Positions 55,248-63,764 of a DNA stretch of 64,000 nt are shown in pieces. Location of the stretch: contig NZ_ATYV01000001.1 of assembly GCF_000427865.1 (NCBI RefSeq), forward strand, positions 166,435 to 230,434. Reading direction: 5' to 3'. The translations under genes and the position numbers were made by a program. Numbering within the stretch: the first letter of the stretch is position 1; each line of letters begins with the position of its first letter. Under the pieces are notes generated by a model. It did no database searches. It saw only the letters and a list, made by a program, of their open reading frames with translations, and was not told the DNA's origin. This stretch comes from Corynebacterium sputi DSM 45148. GTDB taxonomy: Bacteria > Actinomycetota > Actinomycetes > Mycobacteriales > Mycobacteriaceae.

Positions 55248-56329
55248 CCACCACAAAGATCGTTCCCAGTACTACCGGCCGAGATGATGACGAAGGCGCT
55301 GAGAGGCCACTTGGGAGCATGATCCGCGCCGGCCGTGCGAAGCGCGCCCGCAAGCGCGTGCTCGTGACGACAGTGCTGGCGGTGCTGCTGGTCGCCGTAT
55401 TCCTGTTCAGTTTGGTCTACGGGTCGACGGTGTACTCGTTTCCCGACGTTTTCCGCGTCATCCTCGGCCACACCGTCCCCGGTGCATCTTTCACAGTCGG
55501 TGAACTTCGGCTGCCGCGTGCGGTGATGGGCGTGCTCTGCGGATTCGCCTTTGGTGCTGCAGGTGTGACCTTCCAAACTTTGCTGCGCAACCCGTTGGCG
55601 TCCCCGGACATCATTGGTGTCAGCGCAGGCGCGGCTGCTGCCGCGGTCACAGGCATCGTTGTTTTTTCCCTAGGCAGCACTGCGGTGTCCGCGCTGGCGC
55701 TTATTGGGGCATTGGTCACGGCACTGGCGATTTATGCGCTGTCGAATTCAGATGGGTTTACCGGTACTCGGTTTATCCTCATCGGTATCGGGTTGGCCGC
55801 GATGCTCCACAGCGTGATTTCGTACGTCCTGTCCCGGGCTGCCGCGTGGGACATGCAGGCAGCGATGAGATGGATTACCGGAAGTCTCAACGGGGCGACG
55901 TGGTCATCGATCATGCCTCTGGCTATCGCCTTCCTAATTCTCGTGCCGTCGCTGCTTATCGCAGGAAACAGCCTGGGAGTGTTGCAACTTGGCGACGAGA
56001 CTGCCCGTGCCCTGGGACTTCCGGTGGTCGTTGTGCGAGTGACTCTCATCATCGTCGCCGTCGCATTGTTGGCTTTCGCTACCGCGGCCGCCGGCCCGAT
56101 TTCCTTCGTCGCCTTCATGTCTGGCCCGATCGCAGTGCGACTGCTTGGCGACGGGACCTCCCCGATACTTGCCTCCGGCCTCGTCGGTGCGCTGTTGGTG
56201 TTGATGGCGGACTTGGTCGGTCAGTATCTTTTCGCGGGCCGCTACCCAGTCGGCGTCATCACCGGTGCCCTGGGTGCGCCGTACCTCATCCTCTTGCTCA
56301 TCAGAATGAATCGCATCGGAAGCCGATAA
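55244..56329 (+). CDS. FecCD-type siderophore ABC permease (second subunit)
   Basis: 361 residues; GTG 55244 overlaps the stop of the first permease (GTGA). The N-terminal 45 residues are hydrophilic and basic, an extension compared with many FecD proteins. Then follow hydrophobic segments with ELRLPRAVMGVLCGFAFGAA, NPLASPDIIGVSAGAAAAA and GPISFVAFMSGPIAVRLLG. It forms the heterodimeric channel with the first permease. Its stop overlaps the ATPase start (TAATG). Confidence 0.94.
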   Translation: MTTTKIVPSTTGRDDDEGAERPLGSMIRAGRAKRARKRVLVTTVLAVLLVAVFLFSLVYGSTVYSFPDVFRVILGHTVPGASFTVGELRLPRAVMGVLCGFAFGAAGVTFQTLLRNPLASPDIIGVSAGAAAAAVTGIVVFSLGSTAVSALALIGALVTALAIYALSNSDGFTGTRFILIGIGLAAMLHSVISYVLSRAAAWDMQAAMRWITGSLNGATWSSIMPLAIAFLILVPSLLIAGNSLGVLQLGDETARALGLPVVVVRVTLIIVAVALLAFATAAAGPISFVAFMSGPIAVRLLGDGTSPILASGLVGALLVLMADLVGQYLFAGRYPVGVITGALGAPYLILLLIRMNRIGSR

Positions 56330-57141
56330 TGACGACAACTCACCAGCTCACAGCGGATTCCCTGTCCCTCTCCTACGGAGACCGCGCGATTATCGACGAC
56401 TTGGATCTGGAGATCCCTGCAGGCAAGGTCACCTCCATCGTCGGCGCGAACGGATGTGGCAAGTCGACCTTGCTGAAGTCCCTGGCCAGGCTCCTCAAAC
56501 CGCAGTCAGGTTCTGTGCTTCTCGACGGCCAATCCGTCACCTCCATCCCCTCCAAACGACTCGCCCGGACGCTGGGTCTTCTTCCGCAGAACCCCATTGC
56601 CCCAGACGGCATCGCGGTGGCTGACCTCGTCGGTCGTGGTCGGCATCCACACCAGGGAGCGCTCGCACGCTGGAGCCCAGGTGACGAGGCGGTGGTGGAA
56701 GAAGCTCTGCGCGCGACCCGCACCCTAGAGCTGGCCAATCGTCCGGTTGATGAGCTCTCCGGCGGTCAGCGCCAACGCGTGTGGATCGCGATGGCACTTG
56801 CGCAGGAAACTGACATCCTGCTTCTCGACGAGCCGACCACCTTCCTCGACGTCACTCACCAAGTGGAAGTCCTTGACCTGGTCACTGACCTCAACCGCGA
56901 CCGCGGGACGACGGTGGTAATGGTCCTCCACGACTTGAACCTGGCTGCCCGATACTCAGACTCTCTCGTCGCGGTGATGGACGGAAAGGTCCGAGCCTTC
57001 GGCACGCCCGACGAGGTTCTCACCACCGGCCTCGTCAAAGAGGTGTACGGGATGGACAGCATGATTATCCCGGACCCGGTCTCCGGTAGTCCCTTGGTCC
57101 TGCCAAAGGGCCGGCACCATGTGCACTCGGTGGAGCAGTAG
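56329..57141 (+). CDS. Siderophore ABC transporter ATP-binding protein
   Basis: 270 residues from ATG 56329. Walker A GANGCGKST is near residue 39, the Q-loop at LLPQNP, signature LSGGQRQR near 143, Walker B ILLLDEP near 163, and the switch His in VLHDLN. It belongs to the FepC/FhuC subfamily that powers iron-siderophore uptake. It is the last gene of the DtxR-box operon, followed by a long inverted repeat rather than a T-run terminator. Confidence 0.95.
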   Translation: MTTTHQLTADSLSLSYGDRAIIDDLDLEIPAGKVTSIVGANGCGKSTLLKSLARLLKPQSGSVLLDGQSVTSIPSKRLARTLGLLPQNPIAPDGIAVADLVGRGRHPHQGALARWSPGDEAVVEEALRATRTLELANRPVDELSGGQRQRVWIAMALAQETDILLLDEPTTFLDVTHQVEVLDLVTDLNRDRGTTVVMVLHDLNLAARYSDSLVAVMDGKVRAFGTPDEVLTTGLVKEVYGMDSMIIPDPVSGSPLVLPKGRHHVHSVEQ

Positions 57142-57158
57142 CCGAACCGCTCCAGGTC

Positions 57159-57233
57159 AGTGACCCCATTCGATAACTCGCGAAATCCACGACCTGCGAA
57201 AATACAGCGAGCAATTGATCAAACGGGGTCACT
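57159..57233. repeat. Long interrupted inverted repeat between convergent genes
   Basis: AGTGACCCC (57159-57167) pairs with GGGGTCACT (57225-57233). Inward there is an imperfect GAT-containing segment and a second perfect block CTCGC/GCGAG enclosing about 25 bases. The right arm reaches the stop codon of the acetyltransferase gene. It may end both transcripts or be a small mobile (MITE-like) unit. No T run follows. Confidence 0.6.
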
Positions 57234-57795
57234 ACTCCTTAGGCAAGGTCCGGACGACCTTCGCCGGTGTCCCGACAGCCACTGAATGCTCTGGAATATC
57301 GGTCAGGACCACACTGCCGGCACCAATCACTGAGTTCTTACCGATGGTCACCCCTGCCCCGACAGTGACCGAAGCGCCCAGCCAGGTGTTCGACCCGATG
57401 GAGATCGGCAGGGCCTTCTCCCACCCTTCGCGGCGCTTGGCATGGTCCTCAATTGGGTGAAGTGCAGTCATGAATTGAGCCCCAGGCCCAATGCGGGCGT
57501 CGTCAGCCACGGTGATCTGAGCGTCATCCATGAAGAAGGCGTTCGCGTTGATGAAAACCCGTCGGCCTAAGCGGATGTTTCGTCCGTAGGAGCATTTAAA
57601 GCGGGGAATGATCTCGACGTCCTGGCCGTATTCTCCTAGGAGATCAGAGAGTGCCGTGAAGCGGACATCGTCGTCGTCTGCCAGAGCGTTGTTGAATCTA
57701 TCGAGGATACGGGCGCAGCCACGTCGCCGTGCCCTCAGCTCATCGTCATCGAGATACCAGTCGCCTTTGGCAAGTTTTTCTGCGTTGTCACTCAT
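57232..57795 (-). CDS. Maltose/galactoside O-acetyltransferase family protein
   Basis: 187 residues from ATG 57795. N-terminal helical Maa domain (KLAKGDWYLDDDELRARRRG), then a left-handed parallel beta-helix of hexapeptide repeats (about 70-180). The catalytic His lies in TALHPIEDHAKR, with WLGASVTVGAGVTIGKNSVI. It acetylates a sugar or related acceptor with acetyl-CoA; the acceptor is unknown. It is 15 bases from the stop of no gene but follows the leftward PAP2-like gene closely, so co-transcription is possible. Confidence 0.92.
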   Translation of the reverse strand: MSDNAEKLAKGDWYLDDDELRARRRGCARILDRFNNALADDDDVRFTALSDLLGEYGQDVEIIPRFKCSYGRNIRLGRRVFINANAFFMDDAQITVADDARIGPGAQFMTALHPIEDHAKRREGWEKALPISIGSNTWLGASVTVGAGVTIGKNSVIGAGSVVLTDIPEHSVAVGTPAKVVRTLPKE

Positions 57796-57810
57796 TGGCG
57801 CCTTTCTCGC

Positions 57811-58410
57811 TCATGGCAAGAACCCTGCTGCTAGAAGGAACACCGGCAATGTCGCTACCGCTACTGCTGCTCCAGCAAGAACTTGGCGGAGAGTGTGATG
57901 CGCGATCCGAATCCGGGCCCATGCGACCACTGGGGTCAGCAGAACCATCAGGATGAACCACGGCTGCAACATTGCGACGGCTGCCCAACCGCCGAGCCAC
58001 ACGGCTACGTGCATCGAGGGCTTGTGGCCGATCAGTGTAAGCACAGCGCTGAAGATCACCACTGAGAACTCCGCAGCCACCAGCCCAATGACCGCCTGCG
58101 GCACGTCAGCGACAGCGACAAAAATACCTAGGAGCACTAGGCACATCAGGATGATCACGAACACTCCGGCTCGTTCGGCCCGGTCCGTTACGTGCCACCC
58201 GCTGGAGATTGATCCGCGGCGTTGTTTCACCATGATGGCGATGCCTGGGATTACGCCACTGAGCGCACCGATCACGATGCCGACGACCAGATCCCCAGTC
58301 AATGCACCGAAGATCACTGCCATGACCGCGACCACCCACACGGGCGACGTGATGTCGGAGATTCTGCGCGCGAGCGTGTCTCTGGAGCCCGCGGTCTTCG
58401 CGGAGTTCAC
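57811..58410 (-). CDS. PAP2-like membrane phosphatase, divergent
   Basis: 199 residues from GTG 58410. Five to six hydrophobic segments. Near the C-terminus KPSMHVA resembles the PSGH motif and RIRIAHHTLRQVLAGA resembles the SR-x5-H-x3-D motif of type 2 phosphatidic acid phosphatases, but with imperfect residues (Gly of PSGH reads Met, Asp reads Gln-Val). It might be a weak or inactive lipid phosphatase. Five bases separate it from the map stop, so the two genes are co-transcribed. Confidence 0.65.
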   Translation of the reverse strand: MNSAKTAGSRDTLARRISDITSPVWVVAVMAVIFGALTGDLVVGIVIGALSGVIPGIAIMVKQRRGSISSGWHVTDRAERAGVFVIILMCLVLLGIFVAVADVPQAVIGLVAAEFSVVIFSAVLTLIGHKPSMHVAVWLGGWAAVAMLQPWFILMVLLTPVVAWARIRIAHHTLRQVLAGAAVAVATLPVFLLAAGFLP

Positions 58411-58415
58411 CTCGT

Positions 58416-59165
58416 TTACTCCGGCTGCACTGTCACGATGATCGGCTCATCCTTCGTCACAACGATGGTGTGCTCAACCTGAACCGAGCGGCTTCCGGTG
58501 GTATGCAGGGTCCAGCCGTCTTCCTCGTCGTCATCGGCGTAGTTTGCCGTTTCAGATAGGAATGGCTCGATCGCGAGCACCTGTCCTTCGCGCAGCCGCG
58601 TGTTGGCAGAGCGGTCAGCGTAGGAGGGTACCTGCGGCGGCTCCCATAGGTCGCCGCCGACGCCATGTCCGCACAGGTTTCGCACGATGACGAATCCACG
58701 CTGCCGGGCCACGCGCTCACAGGCCGAGCCAATGCGCCACACCGGCTTCTTTGCCCGCGCTGCAGTCAGGCCAGCCACCCGCGCCTCGTGGACTGCCGAG
58801 ACAAGGGCATGTGCCACCGGATCGGCCTCGCCGACAGTGAAGCTCTCACCGTTGTCGGCCCAGAACTCACCGAGGCGCCCGGAGACATCAATGTTCACCA
58901 GGTCGCCGTCCCGAACGATTGTGTCCTTAGAGGGGATGCCGTGTGCGGCAACATCATTGATGCTGATGCACGTGTCTGCCGGGAAGCCACGGGTCGGGGG
59001 AGCGGGGAGTACCCCGAGGTCCTTCATCACCTTCGTGCCGATCGCGTCGAGTTCGGCGGTGCTAATCCCCGGTTCGGTCGCAGCCTTCATCGCGTGCAGT
59101 GCGGTGGCGACGGCGCTGCCCGCGGCCTTGAGGCCTTCGAGCTGGTCCTGGTCCTTGATGATCAT
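58416..59165 (-). CDS. map: Type I methionine aminopeptidase, variant active site
   Basis: 249 residues from ATG 59165, with AAGGAACTC upstream. It removes N-terminal Met from nascent proteins. The pita-bread fold ligands can be read: His in AAHGIP, Asp in VNIDVSG, Asp in WADNGESF, His in CGHGVGG, Glu in AIEPFLS and Glu in VEHTIVV. The second His of the GHGxGxxxHExP motif reads Trp here (GHGVGGDLWEPP). That residue contacts substrate in E. coli Map, so activity or specificity may differ. A second map elsewhere in the genome is likely. Confidence 0.9.
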   Translation of the reverse strand: MIIKDQDQLEGLKAAGSAVATALHAMKAATEPGISTAELDAIGTKVMKDLGVLPAPPTRGFPADTCISINDVAAHGIPSKDTIVRDGDLVNIDVSGRLGEFWADNGESFTVGEADPVAHALVSAVHEARVAGLTAARAKKPVWRIGSACERVARQRGFVIVRNLCGHGVGGDLWEPPQVPSYADRSANTRLREGQVLAIEPFLSETANYADDDEEDGWTLHTTGSRSVQVEHTIVVTKDEPIIVTVQPE

Positions 59166-59196
59166 GAGTTCCTTTGTAGTCCGTGTGTCGGAAGGC

Positions 59197-59997
59197 TCAG
59201 TCAGTAGCCCCTGCTGCCTTATATGCAGCATCGAGTTCGGTCGCGGGAATCCATTCGGTGTACTTCGGCTGACGTCCATCGCCGCTGGAGGTTCCCCGCA
59301 GTCGGCGGCTGACCCACGGCGCTGCGAAAGAGCGAACCCACTGGCGGTCGATGGTGTCGTTGGCGAATTCCTTGTCCGTAATGGGGGACTCGTAGTCGAC
59401 GCCGCCGATCTCCGGCTGTGCGCCGACGGTGTAGCCGGCCAATTGGGACATGAATCGGTGTCCACGGGAGTTCATGTGGAGGCGGTCGCTCGACCACATC
59501 CGCATGTCGGAGTACTCCTTTGCTCGCCAGAAGTCGACGATGCCGGCGCCGGTCTTCTCTGCGAGTTCGCGGATGTTCTCCGAGTAGATCGCAGACCGGC
59601 CGCGGATGGCCTTGAACACGGGGGCATCTTGAGGGTCAACCGCGGTGAAGACGTACACCTTTGCCCCCGCGTCCTGGAGGGTGCTGATGATCGTGCCGAC
59701 TCCTTCGGCGAGCTTGTCGATATCGGCCTTCGGTCGCATCAGATCATTGCCGCCGGCGTAGCAGGTGACCACGTCGGGTGCGAGGTCCACCGCCTGCTCC
59801 AGTTGCTCATTCAGCACCTGGTGCAGCAGTTTTCCGCGCACTGCGAGGTTCGCATACTGCAGATCAGGTTCAGTTCGGGACCATCGACTGGCCAGGCGAT
59901 CGGCCCAGCCTCGGCAGAGGTCTCCGCTGCCGTCGTCCTCTGGGTGCGGGTCCCCGACACCTTCGGTGAATGAATCGCCCATCGCCAAATACTTCAT
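59197..59997 (-). CDS. SGNH/GDSL hydrolase family protein
   Basis: 266 residues from ATG 59997. SGNH blocks: I GDSFTEG with nucleophile Ser9, II Gly in NLAVRGKLL, III GGND near residue 82 and V DRLHMNSRGH (catalytic Asp/His) near 170. No signal peptide is visible, so it is probably cytoplasmic. The family includes esterases, acyl hydrolases and carbohydrate acetylesterases; the substrate is unknown. It is divergent from the gene at 60051. Confidence 0.9.
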   Translation of the reverse strand: MKYLAMGDSFTEGVGDPHPEDDGSGDLCRGWADRLASRWSRTEPDLQYANLAVRGKLLHQVLNEQLEQAVDLAPDVVTCYAGGNDLMRPKADIDKLAEGVGTIISTLQDAGAKVYVFTAVDPQDAPVFKAIRGRSAIYSENIRELAEKTGAGIVDFWRAKEYSDMRMWSSDRLHMNSRGHRFMSQLAGYTVGAQPEIGGVDYESPITDKEFANDTIDRQWVRSFAAPWVSRRLRGTSSGDGRQPKYTEWIPATELDAAYKAAGATD

Positions 59998-60050
59998 GGC
60001 GATTCACCCTACCCGTCGATCCGGGGCGGGTGCGGGTATAGTTCTAGCCC

Positions 60051-60479
60051 ATGACTTCTCTTTATGACAGCATCACGGACCGCGACGCGGCCGTGGCCGA
60101 CACCGCCGATTTCATCGAGCAAGTCGTCTCCAAGCAGTCGGGTTTGAAGGGCACAGCAGTCAAGAGCGCGTACGCCGCGGCCAAGAAGGCCGACTCGGAG
60201 ATAGCCACCAAGGCTGCCCGTCGTTTCCTGCAGCAGCTGTGCGATGGCCTGGATCAGCTCTGGCAGGCATTCAAGGAGTGCGGACAGGCTGACTTTGGTC
60301 AGTACCTCGTTGAGCACAAGGAAGTTGCAGTCAACAACATCATGGCCGTCGCCGATGGTGCCGCCGAGTCCAACTCGACCGCGAACAAGATGTACGGCGC
60401 TGTGCGTGGCACCGTGAAGAAGACCGTGGAAGAGGAGCTTCCGCAGATCGGTTCGCTGGCTCAGAAGCACTCCAGCTAA
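60051..60479 (+). CDS. Conserved actinobacterial protein (DUF6918-like)
   Basis: 142 residues from ATG 60051. All-helical, beginning LYDSITDRDAAVADTADFIE and continuing with FLQQLCDGLDQLWQAFKECG. It looks like the DUF6918 family of actinobacteria, for which I know no function. A terminator follows after 32 bases, so it is a single-gene unit. Confidence 0.72.
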   Translation: MTSLYDSITDRDAAVADTADFIEQVVSKQSGLKGTAVKSAYAAAKKADSEIATKAARRFLQQLCDGLDQLWQAFKECGQADFGQYLVEHKEVAVNNIMAVADGAAESNSTANKMYGAVRGTVKKTVEEELPQIGSLAQKHSS

Positions 60480-60511
60480 AACCGAAGGGAGTCGCTTCCC
60501 GACGTCCCCTG

Positions 60512-60546
60512 CCACCCCCTCCGCAACCGCCGGAACGGGGTGGTTT
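60512..60546 (+). terminator. Terminator after the DUF6918-like gene
   Basis: CCACCCC (60512-60518) pairs with GGGGTGG (60537-60543) and is followed by TTT. A copy of the 11-mer GCTTCCCGACG (60494-60504) sits just before it. Confidence 0.75.
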
Positions 60547-60599
60547 CCTTATATCTAGATTTAAACCACTGCGAGACGCACATCACATACGTTTGAGGT

Positions 60600-61811
60600 G
60601 TGAATAAGCGCATTGGTGGTTCGTCGGAACGTAAGCGGCCCCGGCGGGGCCTCACAATCCTGCTTGGCCTTGTGGTGGTCATCGCCGTGGCTCTGGTCGC
60701 CCTTTTCGTGGTTGTTCCGAGGTACGTCGATCAGTCACGCAACGGGGTCGCGGACGGCGAGCTTCCAGAGGTCACCGACGAGGCGAAGGGAGTCCATGAT
60801 CGCTTGACTATCGTCGACCTGCACTCAGATTCACTGCTGTGGAAGCGTGATTTCCTTACTCGTCACTCTCGCGGACACATGGATCTTCCTCGTCTAGAGG
60901 AGGGCAATGTCGCCCTACAGGTGTTGTCCTCGGTGTCGAAGTCGCCGATGGGGCAGAATATCGATGGCAACGATGGGGACAGTGACAACATCACCCTGCT
61001 GGCGTTCGCGCAGTTACAGCCGCCGAAGACCTGGAACTCGCTATTGGAGCGCTCCCTCTATCACGCGCAGAAGCTCGACCGTGCTGTCGCAGACTCCGAT
61101 GGCAGACTCGTCTCGATTCGAACTACCGGAGATCTCGACAATCTCTTGGCCGCCCGTGAACGTGGCGATCAGGTGACTGGAGCGTTGTTTTCTGTCGAGG
61201 GCCTGCACAACTTGGAGGGGGAGCAAGACAATGTCCAGGTGTTGTTTGACGCCGGTATGCGTATGGCCGGATTCACGCACTTCTTCGACAATGAGGTCTC
61301 CGATTCCGCCCATGGTCGAGATCACGGCGGTCTAACAGATCTGGGCCGCGACGTTGTTGCCGAACTTGAGGACCTTGGCGTCGTGATCGATCTGGCGCAC
61401 ATCAGTTCCGAAGCGATGGACGATGTTCTCTCCATCTCGACTAACCCTGTTGTCGTCAGCCATGGCGGGGTCCAGGCCACGTGCGACAACAACCGAAACC
61501 TCTCGGATGAGCAGATCCGCGGCATCGCCGGAACCGGGGGAGTGATCGGTATCGGTTACTGGGACACGGCGGTATGTGAAATGGCCCCAGAGGCAGTCGT
61601 CGACGCCATCGAGCACGTCATCGAGGTCGCCGGAATTGAGTCAGTGGCTCTGGGCAGTGACTATGACGGCAGCGTCGAGGTTGGCTGGGATACCTCCGAG
61701 ATCAACTTGGTAACCAACGAACTGGTTGCCCGGGGTCACAGTGAAGAGGACATCGCAGCGATCATGGGAGGAAATGCTCTCCGGGTGTTGCGAGACGTTC
61801 TGCCGGAGTAG
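60600..61811 (+). CDS. Membrane-anchored dipeptidase (peptidase M19)
   Basis: 403 residues from GTG 60600. A single N-terminal membrane helix (about 17-41, LLGLVVVIAVALVALFVVV) anchors an extracytoplasmic metallopeptidase. M19 metal ligands: DLHSD near residue 75, Glu in SVEGLHN near 195, His in VVSHGGVQA near 285, His of DLAHIS, and Asp in GSDYDG near 350. The family hydrolyses dipeptides and some beta-lactams. It has no strong ribosome-binding site and may be leaderless. Confidence 0.93.
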   Translation: MNKRIGGSSERKRPRRGLTILLGLVVVIAVALVALFVVVPRYVDQSRNGVADGELPEVTDEAKGVHDRLTIVDLHSDSLLWKRDFLTRHSRGHMDLPRLEEGNVALQVLSSVSKSPMGQNIDGNDGDSDNITLLAFAQLQPPKTWNSLLERSLYHAQKLDRAVADSDGRLVSIRTTGDLDNLLAARERGDQVTGALFSVEGLHNLEGEQDNVQVLFDAGMRMAGFTHFFDNEVSDSAHGRDHGGLTDLGRDVVAELEDLGVVIDLAHISSEAMDDVLSISTNPVVVSHGGVQATCDNNRNLSDEQIRGIAGTGGVIGIGYWDTAVCEMAPEAVVDAIEHVIEVAGIESVALGSDYDGSVEVGWDTSEINLVTNELVARGHSEEDIAAIMGGNALRVLRDVLPE

Positions 61812-62075
61812 AGGGCGTCTCTCAGCTGTGGGGGTAGCGGGGGTAAAGCGCCGATACTGCCGTGACCTGCATAATTCTGAATCGTGTGACGCGTGGGACT
61901 TGGCAGCGGGTGACATTTTTACGCAAAGCTAACGATATCTGTCGAGAAAACGGTGTTGTGACTGTGAAACGGACCTAGGAGTTCGTCTCAACGAGCTGAA
62001 GCAAGTACTCCTTGTTCCCCTCCGCCCGGTCATCGTCACCCACGAGTCGCGCCGGGCATTCCTGAAAGGCGACAG

Positions 62076-63764
62076 ATGTCGAATAGTTCCTCCGCCCCCT
62101 CGCGCGATGGTGGCCGCCACCGTCAGAAGAAACAGTTCAGCAAGATCCGCAAGGGAGCGCTCGCCACGGGAGCCACCCTGGCAATCGGTGCCACTGTCAT
62201 CACTCCTGCAGTTAGCCACGCCAATCCGCTCGGCGGACTGGGTGGGGGATTTGATCTCGACAGCATCGGAGATCTGCTCACCAATGAGATGATCTTGGAT
62301 TACATCCGGGTCTGTCAGACCGGCGATGAAGCGCCGGAAATTGATGAAAGCACCGAACTAGTTGCCGTTGCAGACTGCAGTCAGTCCACCGGTACCGGTA
62401 TCGGGATTGTGCTTCCGGAGTCGATCGAACTTGGTAATGCAGCCGAGGATATGACCATCGATCTGGGTAACGACATTCTTGGATTCCGGATGGGTGAGCG
62501 CAACCTCATCGAACTAGTTAGCGCTGCGGCTCTGGGAAGCAACACGACCAAGGGGCTCGTCGAACGGCTCATTGGTGTAAGAATTGACCCTTTCGAGCTT
62601 GGAACTTACGAGTCCTATGAGCAGGTTCAGCGTGATGCGAATCTTCCTGTTGAGAACGAAGACGTCTGGGGGAACGGTGACTGTATCAGCCGATTCTTGG
62701 GAATTTGTTATGAATGGGAACAAGTTGTAGTTGGGCAACGCGATGCGAACCTCGAAAAGCGTACCGAGGCCTTGAAGATCGCGGAGTTCCTCACCGGTGA
62801 GACCTATGACTACACCCAACCTGTCGAACTGCCGGGCCAGCCTGCTCCGAGAGGTACCTCCACCACCATTGGTGATGGAATCCAGGTTGCAGCCTCGATG
62901 CGTGGGGGTAACGCGGTTGCCGAGGCGCACCAGCTCTTCGGATTGCCGGCGATCGCACTTGCGGGAGCTGACAAGGAACGTAGCTCCGTTGCCTATTCCC
63001 GATTGGGAATCGCCACGGCACTGAACATGGACACCGACGAGATCAAACTGACCTGGTTCGGTCAGGAGCTCGACTTCACCAAGCTTCGTGAGGCTGGTGC
63101 CGCAGAATTCATGGACGAGGACATGGAAGACATGCTCGACATGGCCGAGAACCTCGAACTCCCGGCTCTGAAGGAGGTCTCCTGCTTCGGTGTTATCGCA
63201 CGGGCAGAGGCTGAGGGCCTGGGGTCGTGCTCCAACATCCTGGGCACCTTCGATAGCTACGAAGACCTTCGAGAGGCACGTCCGGGCGAGTCTCGTCAGA
63301 CCCAGTACGGCCTGACCGACATCACCTCTCTGGTGATGGGCAATGACGCCCTGGCCAAGCAGCTCACCGGCGACGCCGAGAACACTCCGTTCCTCGATGA
63401 TCTGATGCACAACCTCACCTCCGAGGATGACCGCCTGAAGTTCGCCAAGGACTTCGTGCGCTTCACCAAGGATGTCGCGACCGATTACGTCATGGAGCCG
63501 GTTCTCGATGAGAACGGTGCTCCGGTTCTCGACGACGAGACCGGCGAACCGCTCATGCAGCCGAAGCCGAAGATGGTCCCGGCCTTCGACGCTGAGAACA
63601 ACCCGATCATGGAGGACATCCTCGATGAGGACGGAAACCCGGTGATGGTCCCCGACCTCGATGACGAGGGCAATGAGATCATCGACGAGGCGACCGATGA
63701 GCCGAAGATGGTTCCCGCACAACGACAGGTCCTCGTTCAGGAAATGGGTCTGCTGCACGTGTAG
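62076..63764 (+). CDS. Secreted corynebacterial protein with acidic C-terminal repeats
   Basis: 562 residues from ATG 62076. Signal peptide: basic N-terminus (RHRQKKQFSKIRKGA), hydrophobic core (about 30-45), likely cleavage after SHA (about residue 49). The mature part is acidic, with several Cys pairs, and belongs to no family I recognise. The C-terminal 90 residues are degenerate repeats of the type LDENGxPVLDDE, rich in Asp, Glu, Asn and Pro. Such tails may bind Ca2+ or be wall-exposed. The stop (63762-63764) lies at the junction with an IS3-type element, so the natural end may be lost. Confidence 0.8.
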   Translation: MSNSSSAPSRDGGRHRQKKQFSKIRKGALATGATLAIGATVITPAVSHANPLGGLGGGFDLDSIGDLLTNEMILDYIRVCQTGDEAPEIDESTELVAVADCSQSTGTGIGIVLPESIELGNAAEDMTIDLGNDILGFRMGERNLIELVSAAALGSNTTKGLVERLIGVRIDPFELGTYESYEQVQRDANLPVENEDVWGNGDCISRFLGICYEWEQVVVGQRDANLEKRTEALKIAEFLTGETYDYTQPVELPGQPAPRGTSTTIGDGIQVAASMRGGNAVAEAHQLFGLPAIALAGADKERSSVAYSRLGIATALNMDTDEIKLTWFGQELDFTKLREAGAAEFMDEDMEDMLDMAENLELPALKEVSCFGVIARAEAEGLGSCSNILGTFDSYEDLREARPGESRQTQYGLTDITSLVMGNDALAKQLTGDAENTPFLDDLMHNLTSEDDRLKFAKDFVRFTKDVATDYVMEPVLDENGAPVLDDETGEPLMQPKPKMVPAFDAENNPIMEDILDEDGNPVMVPDLDDEGNEIIDEATDEPKMVPAQRQVLVQEMGLLHV

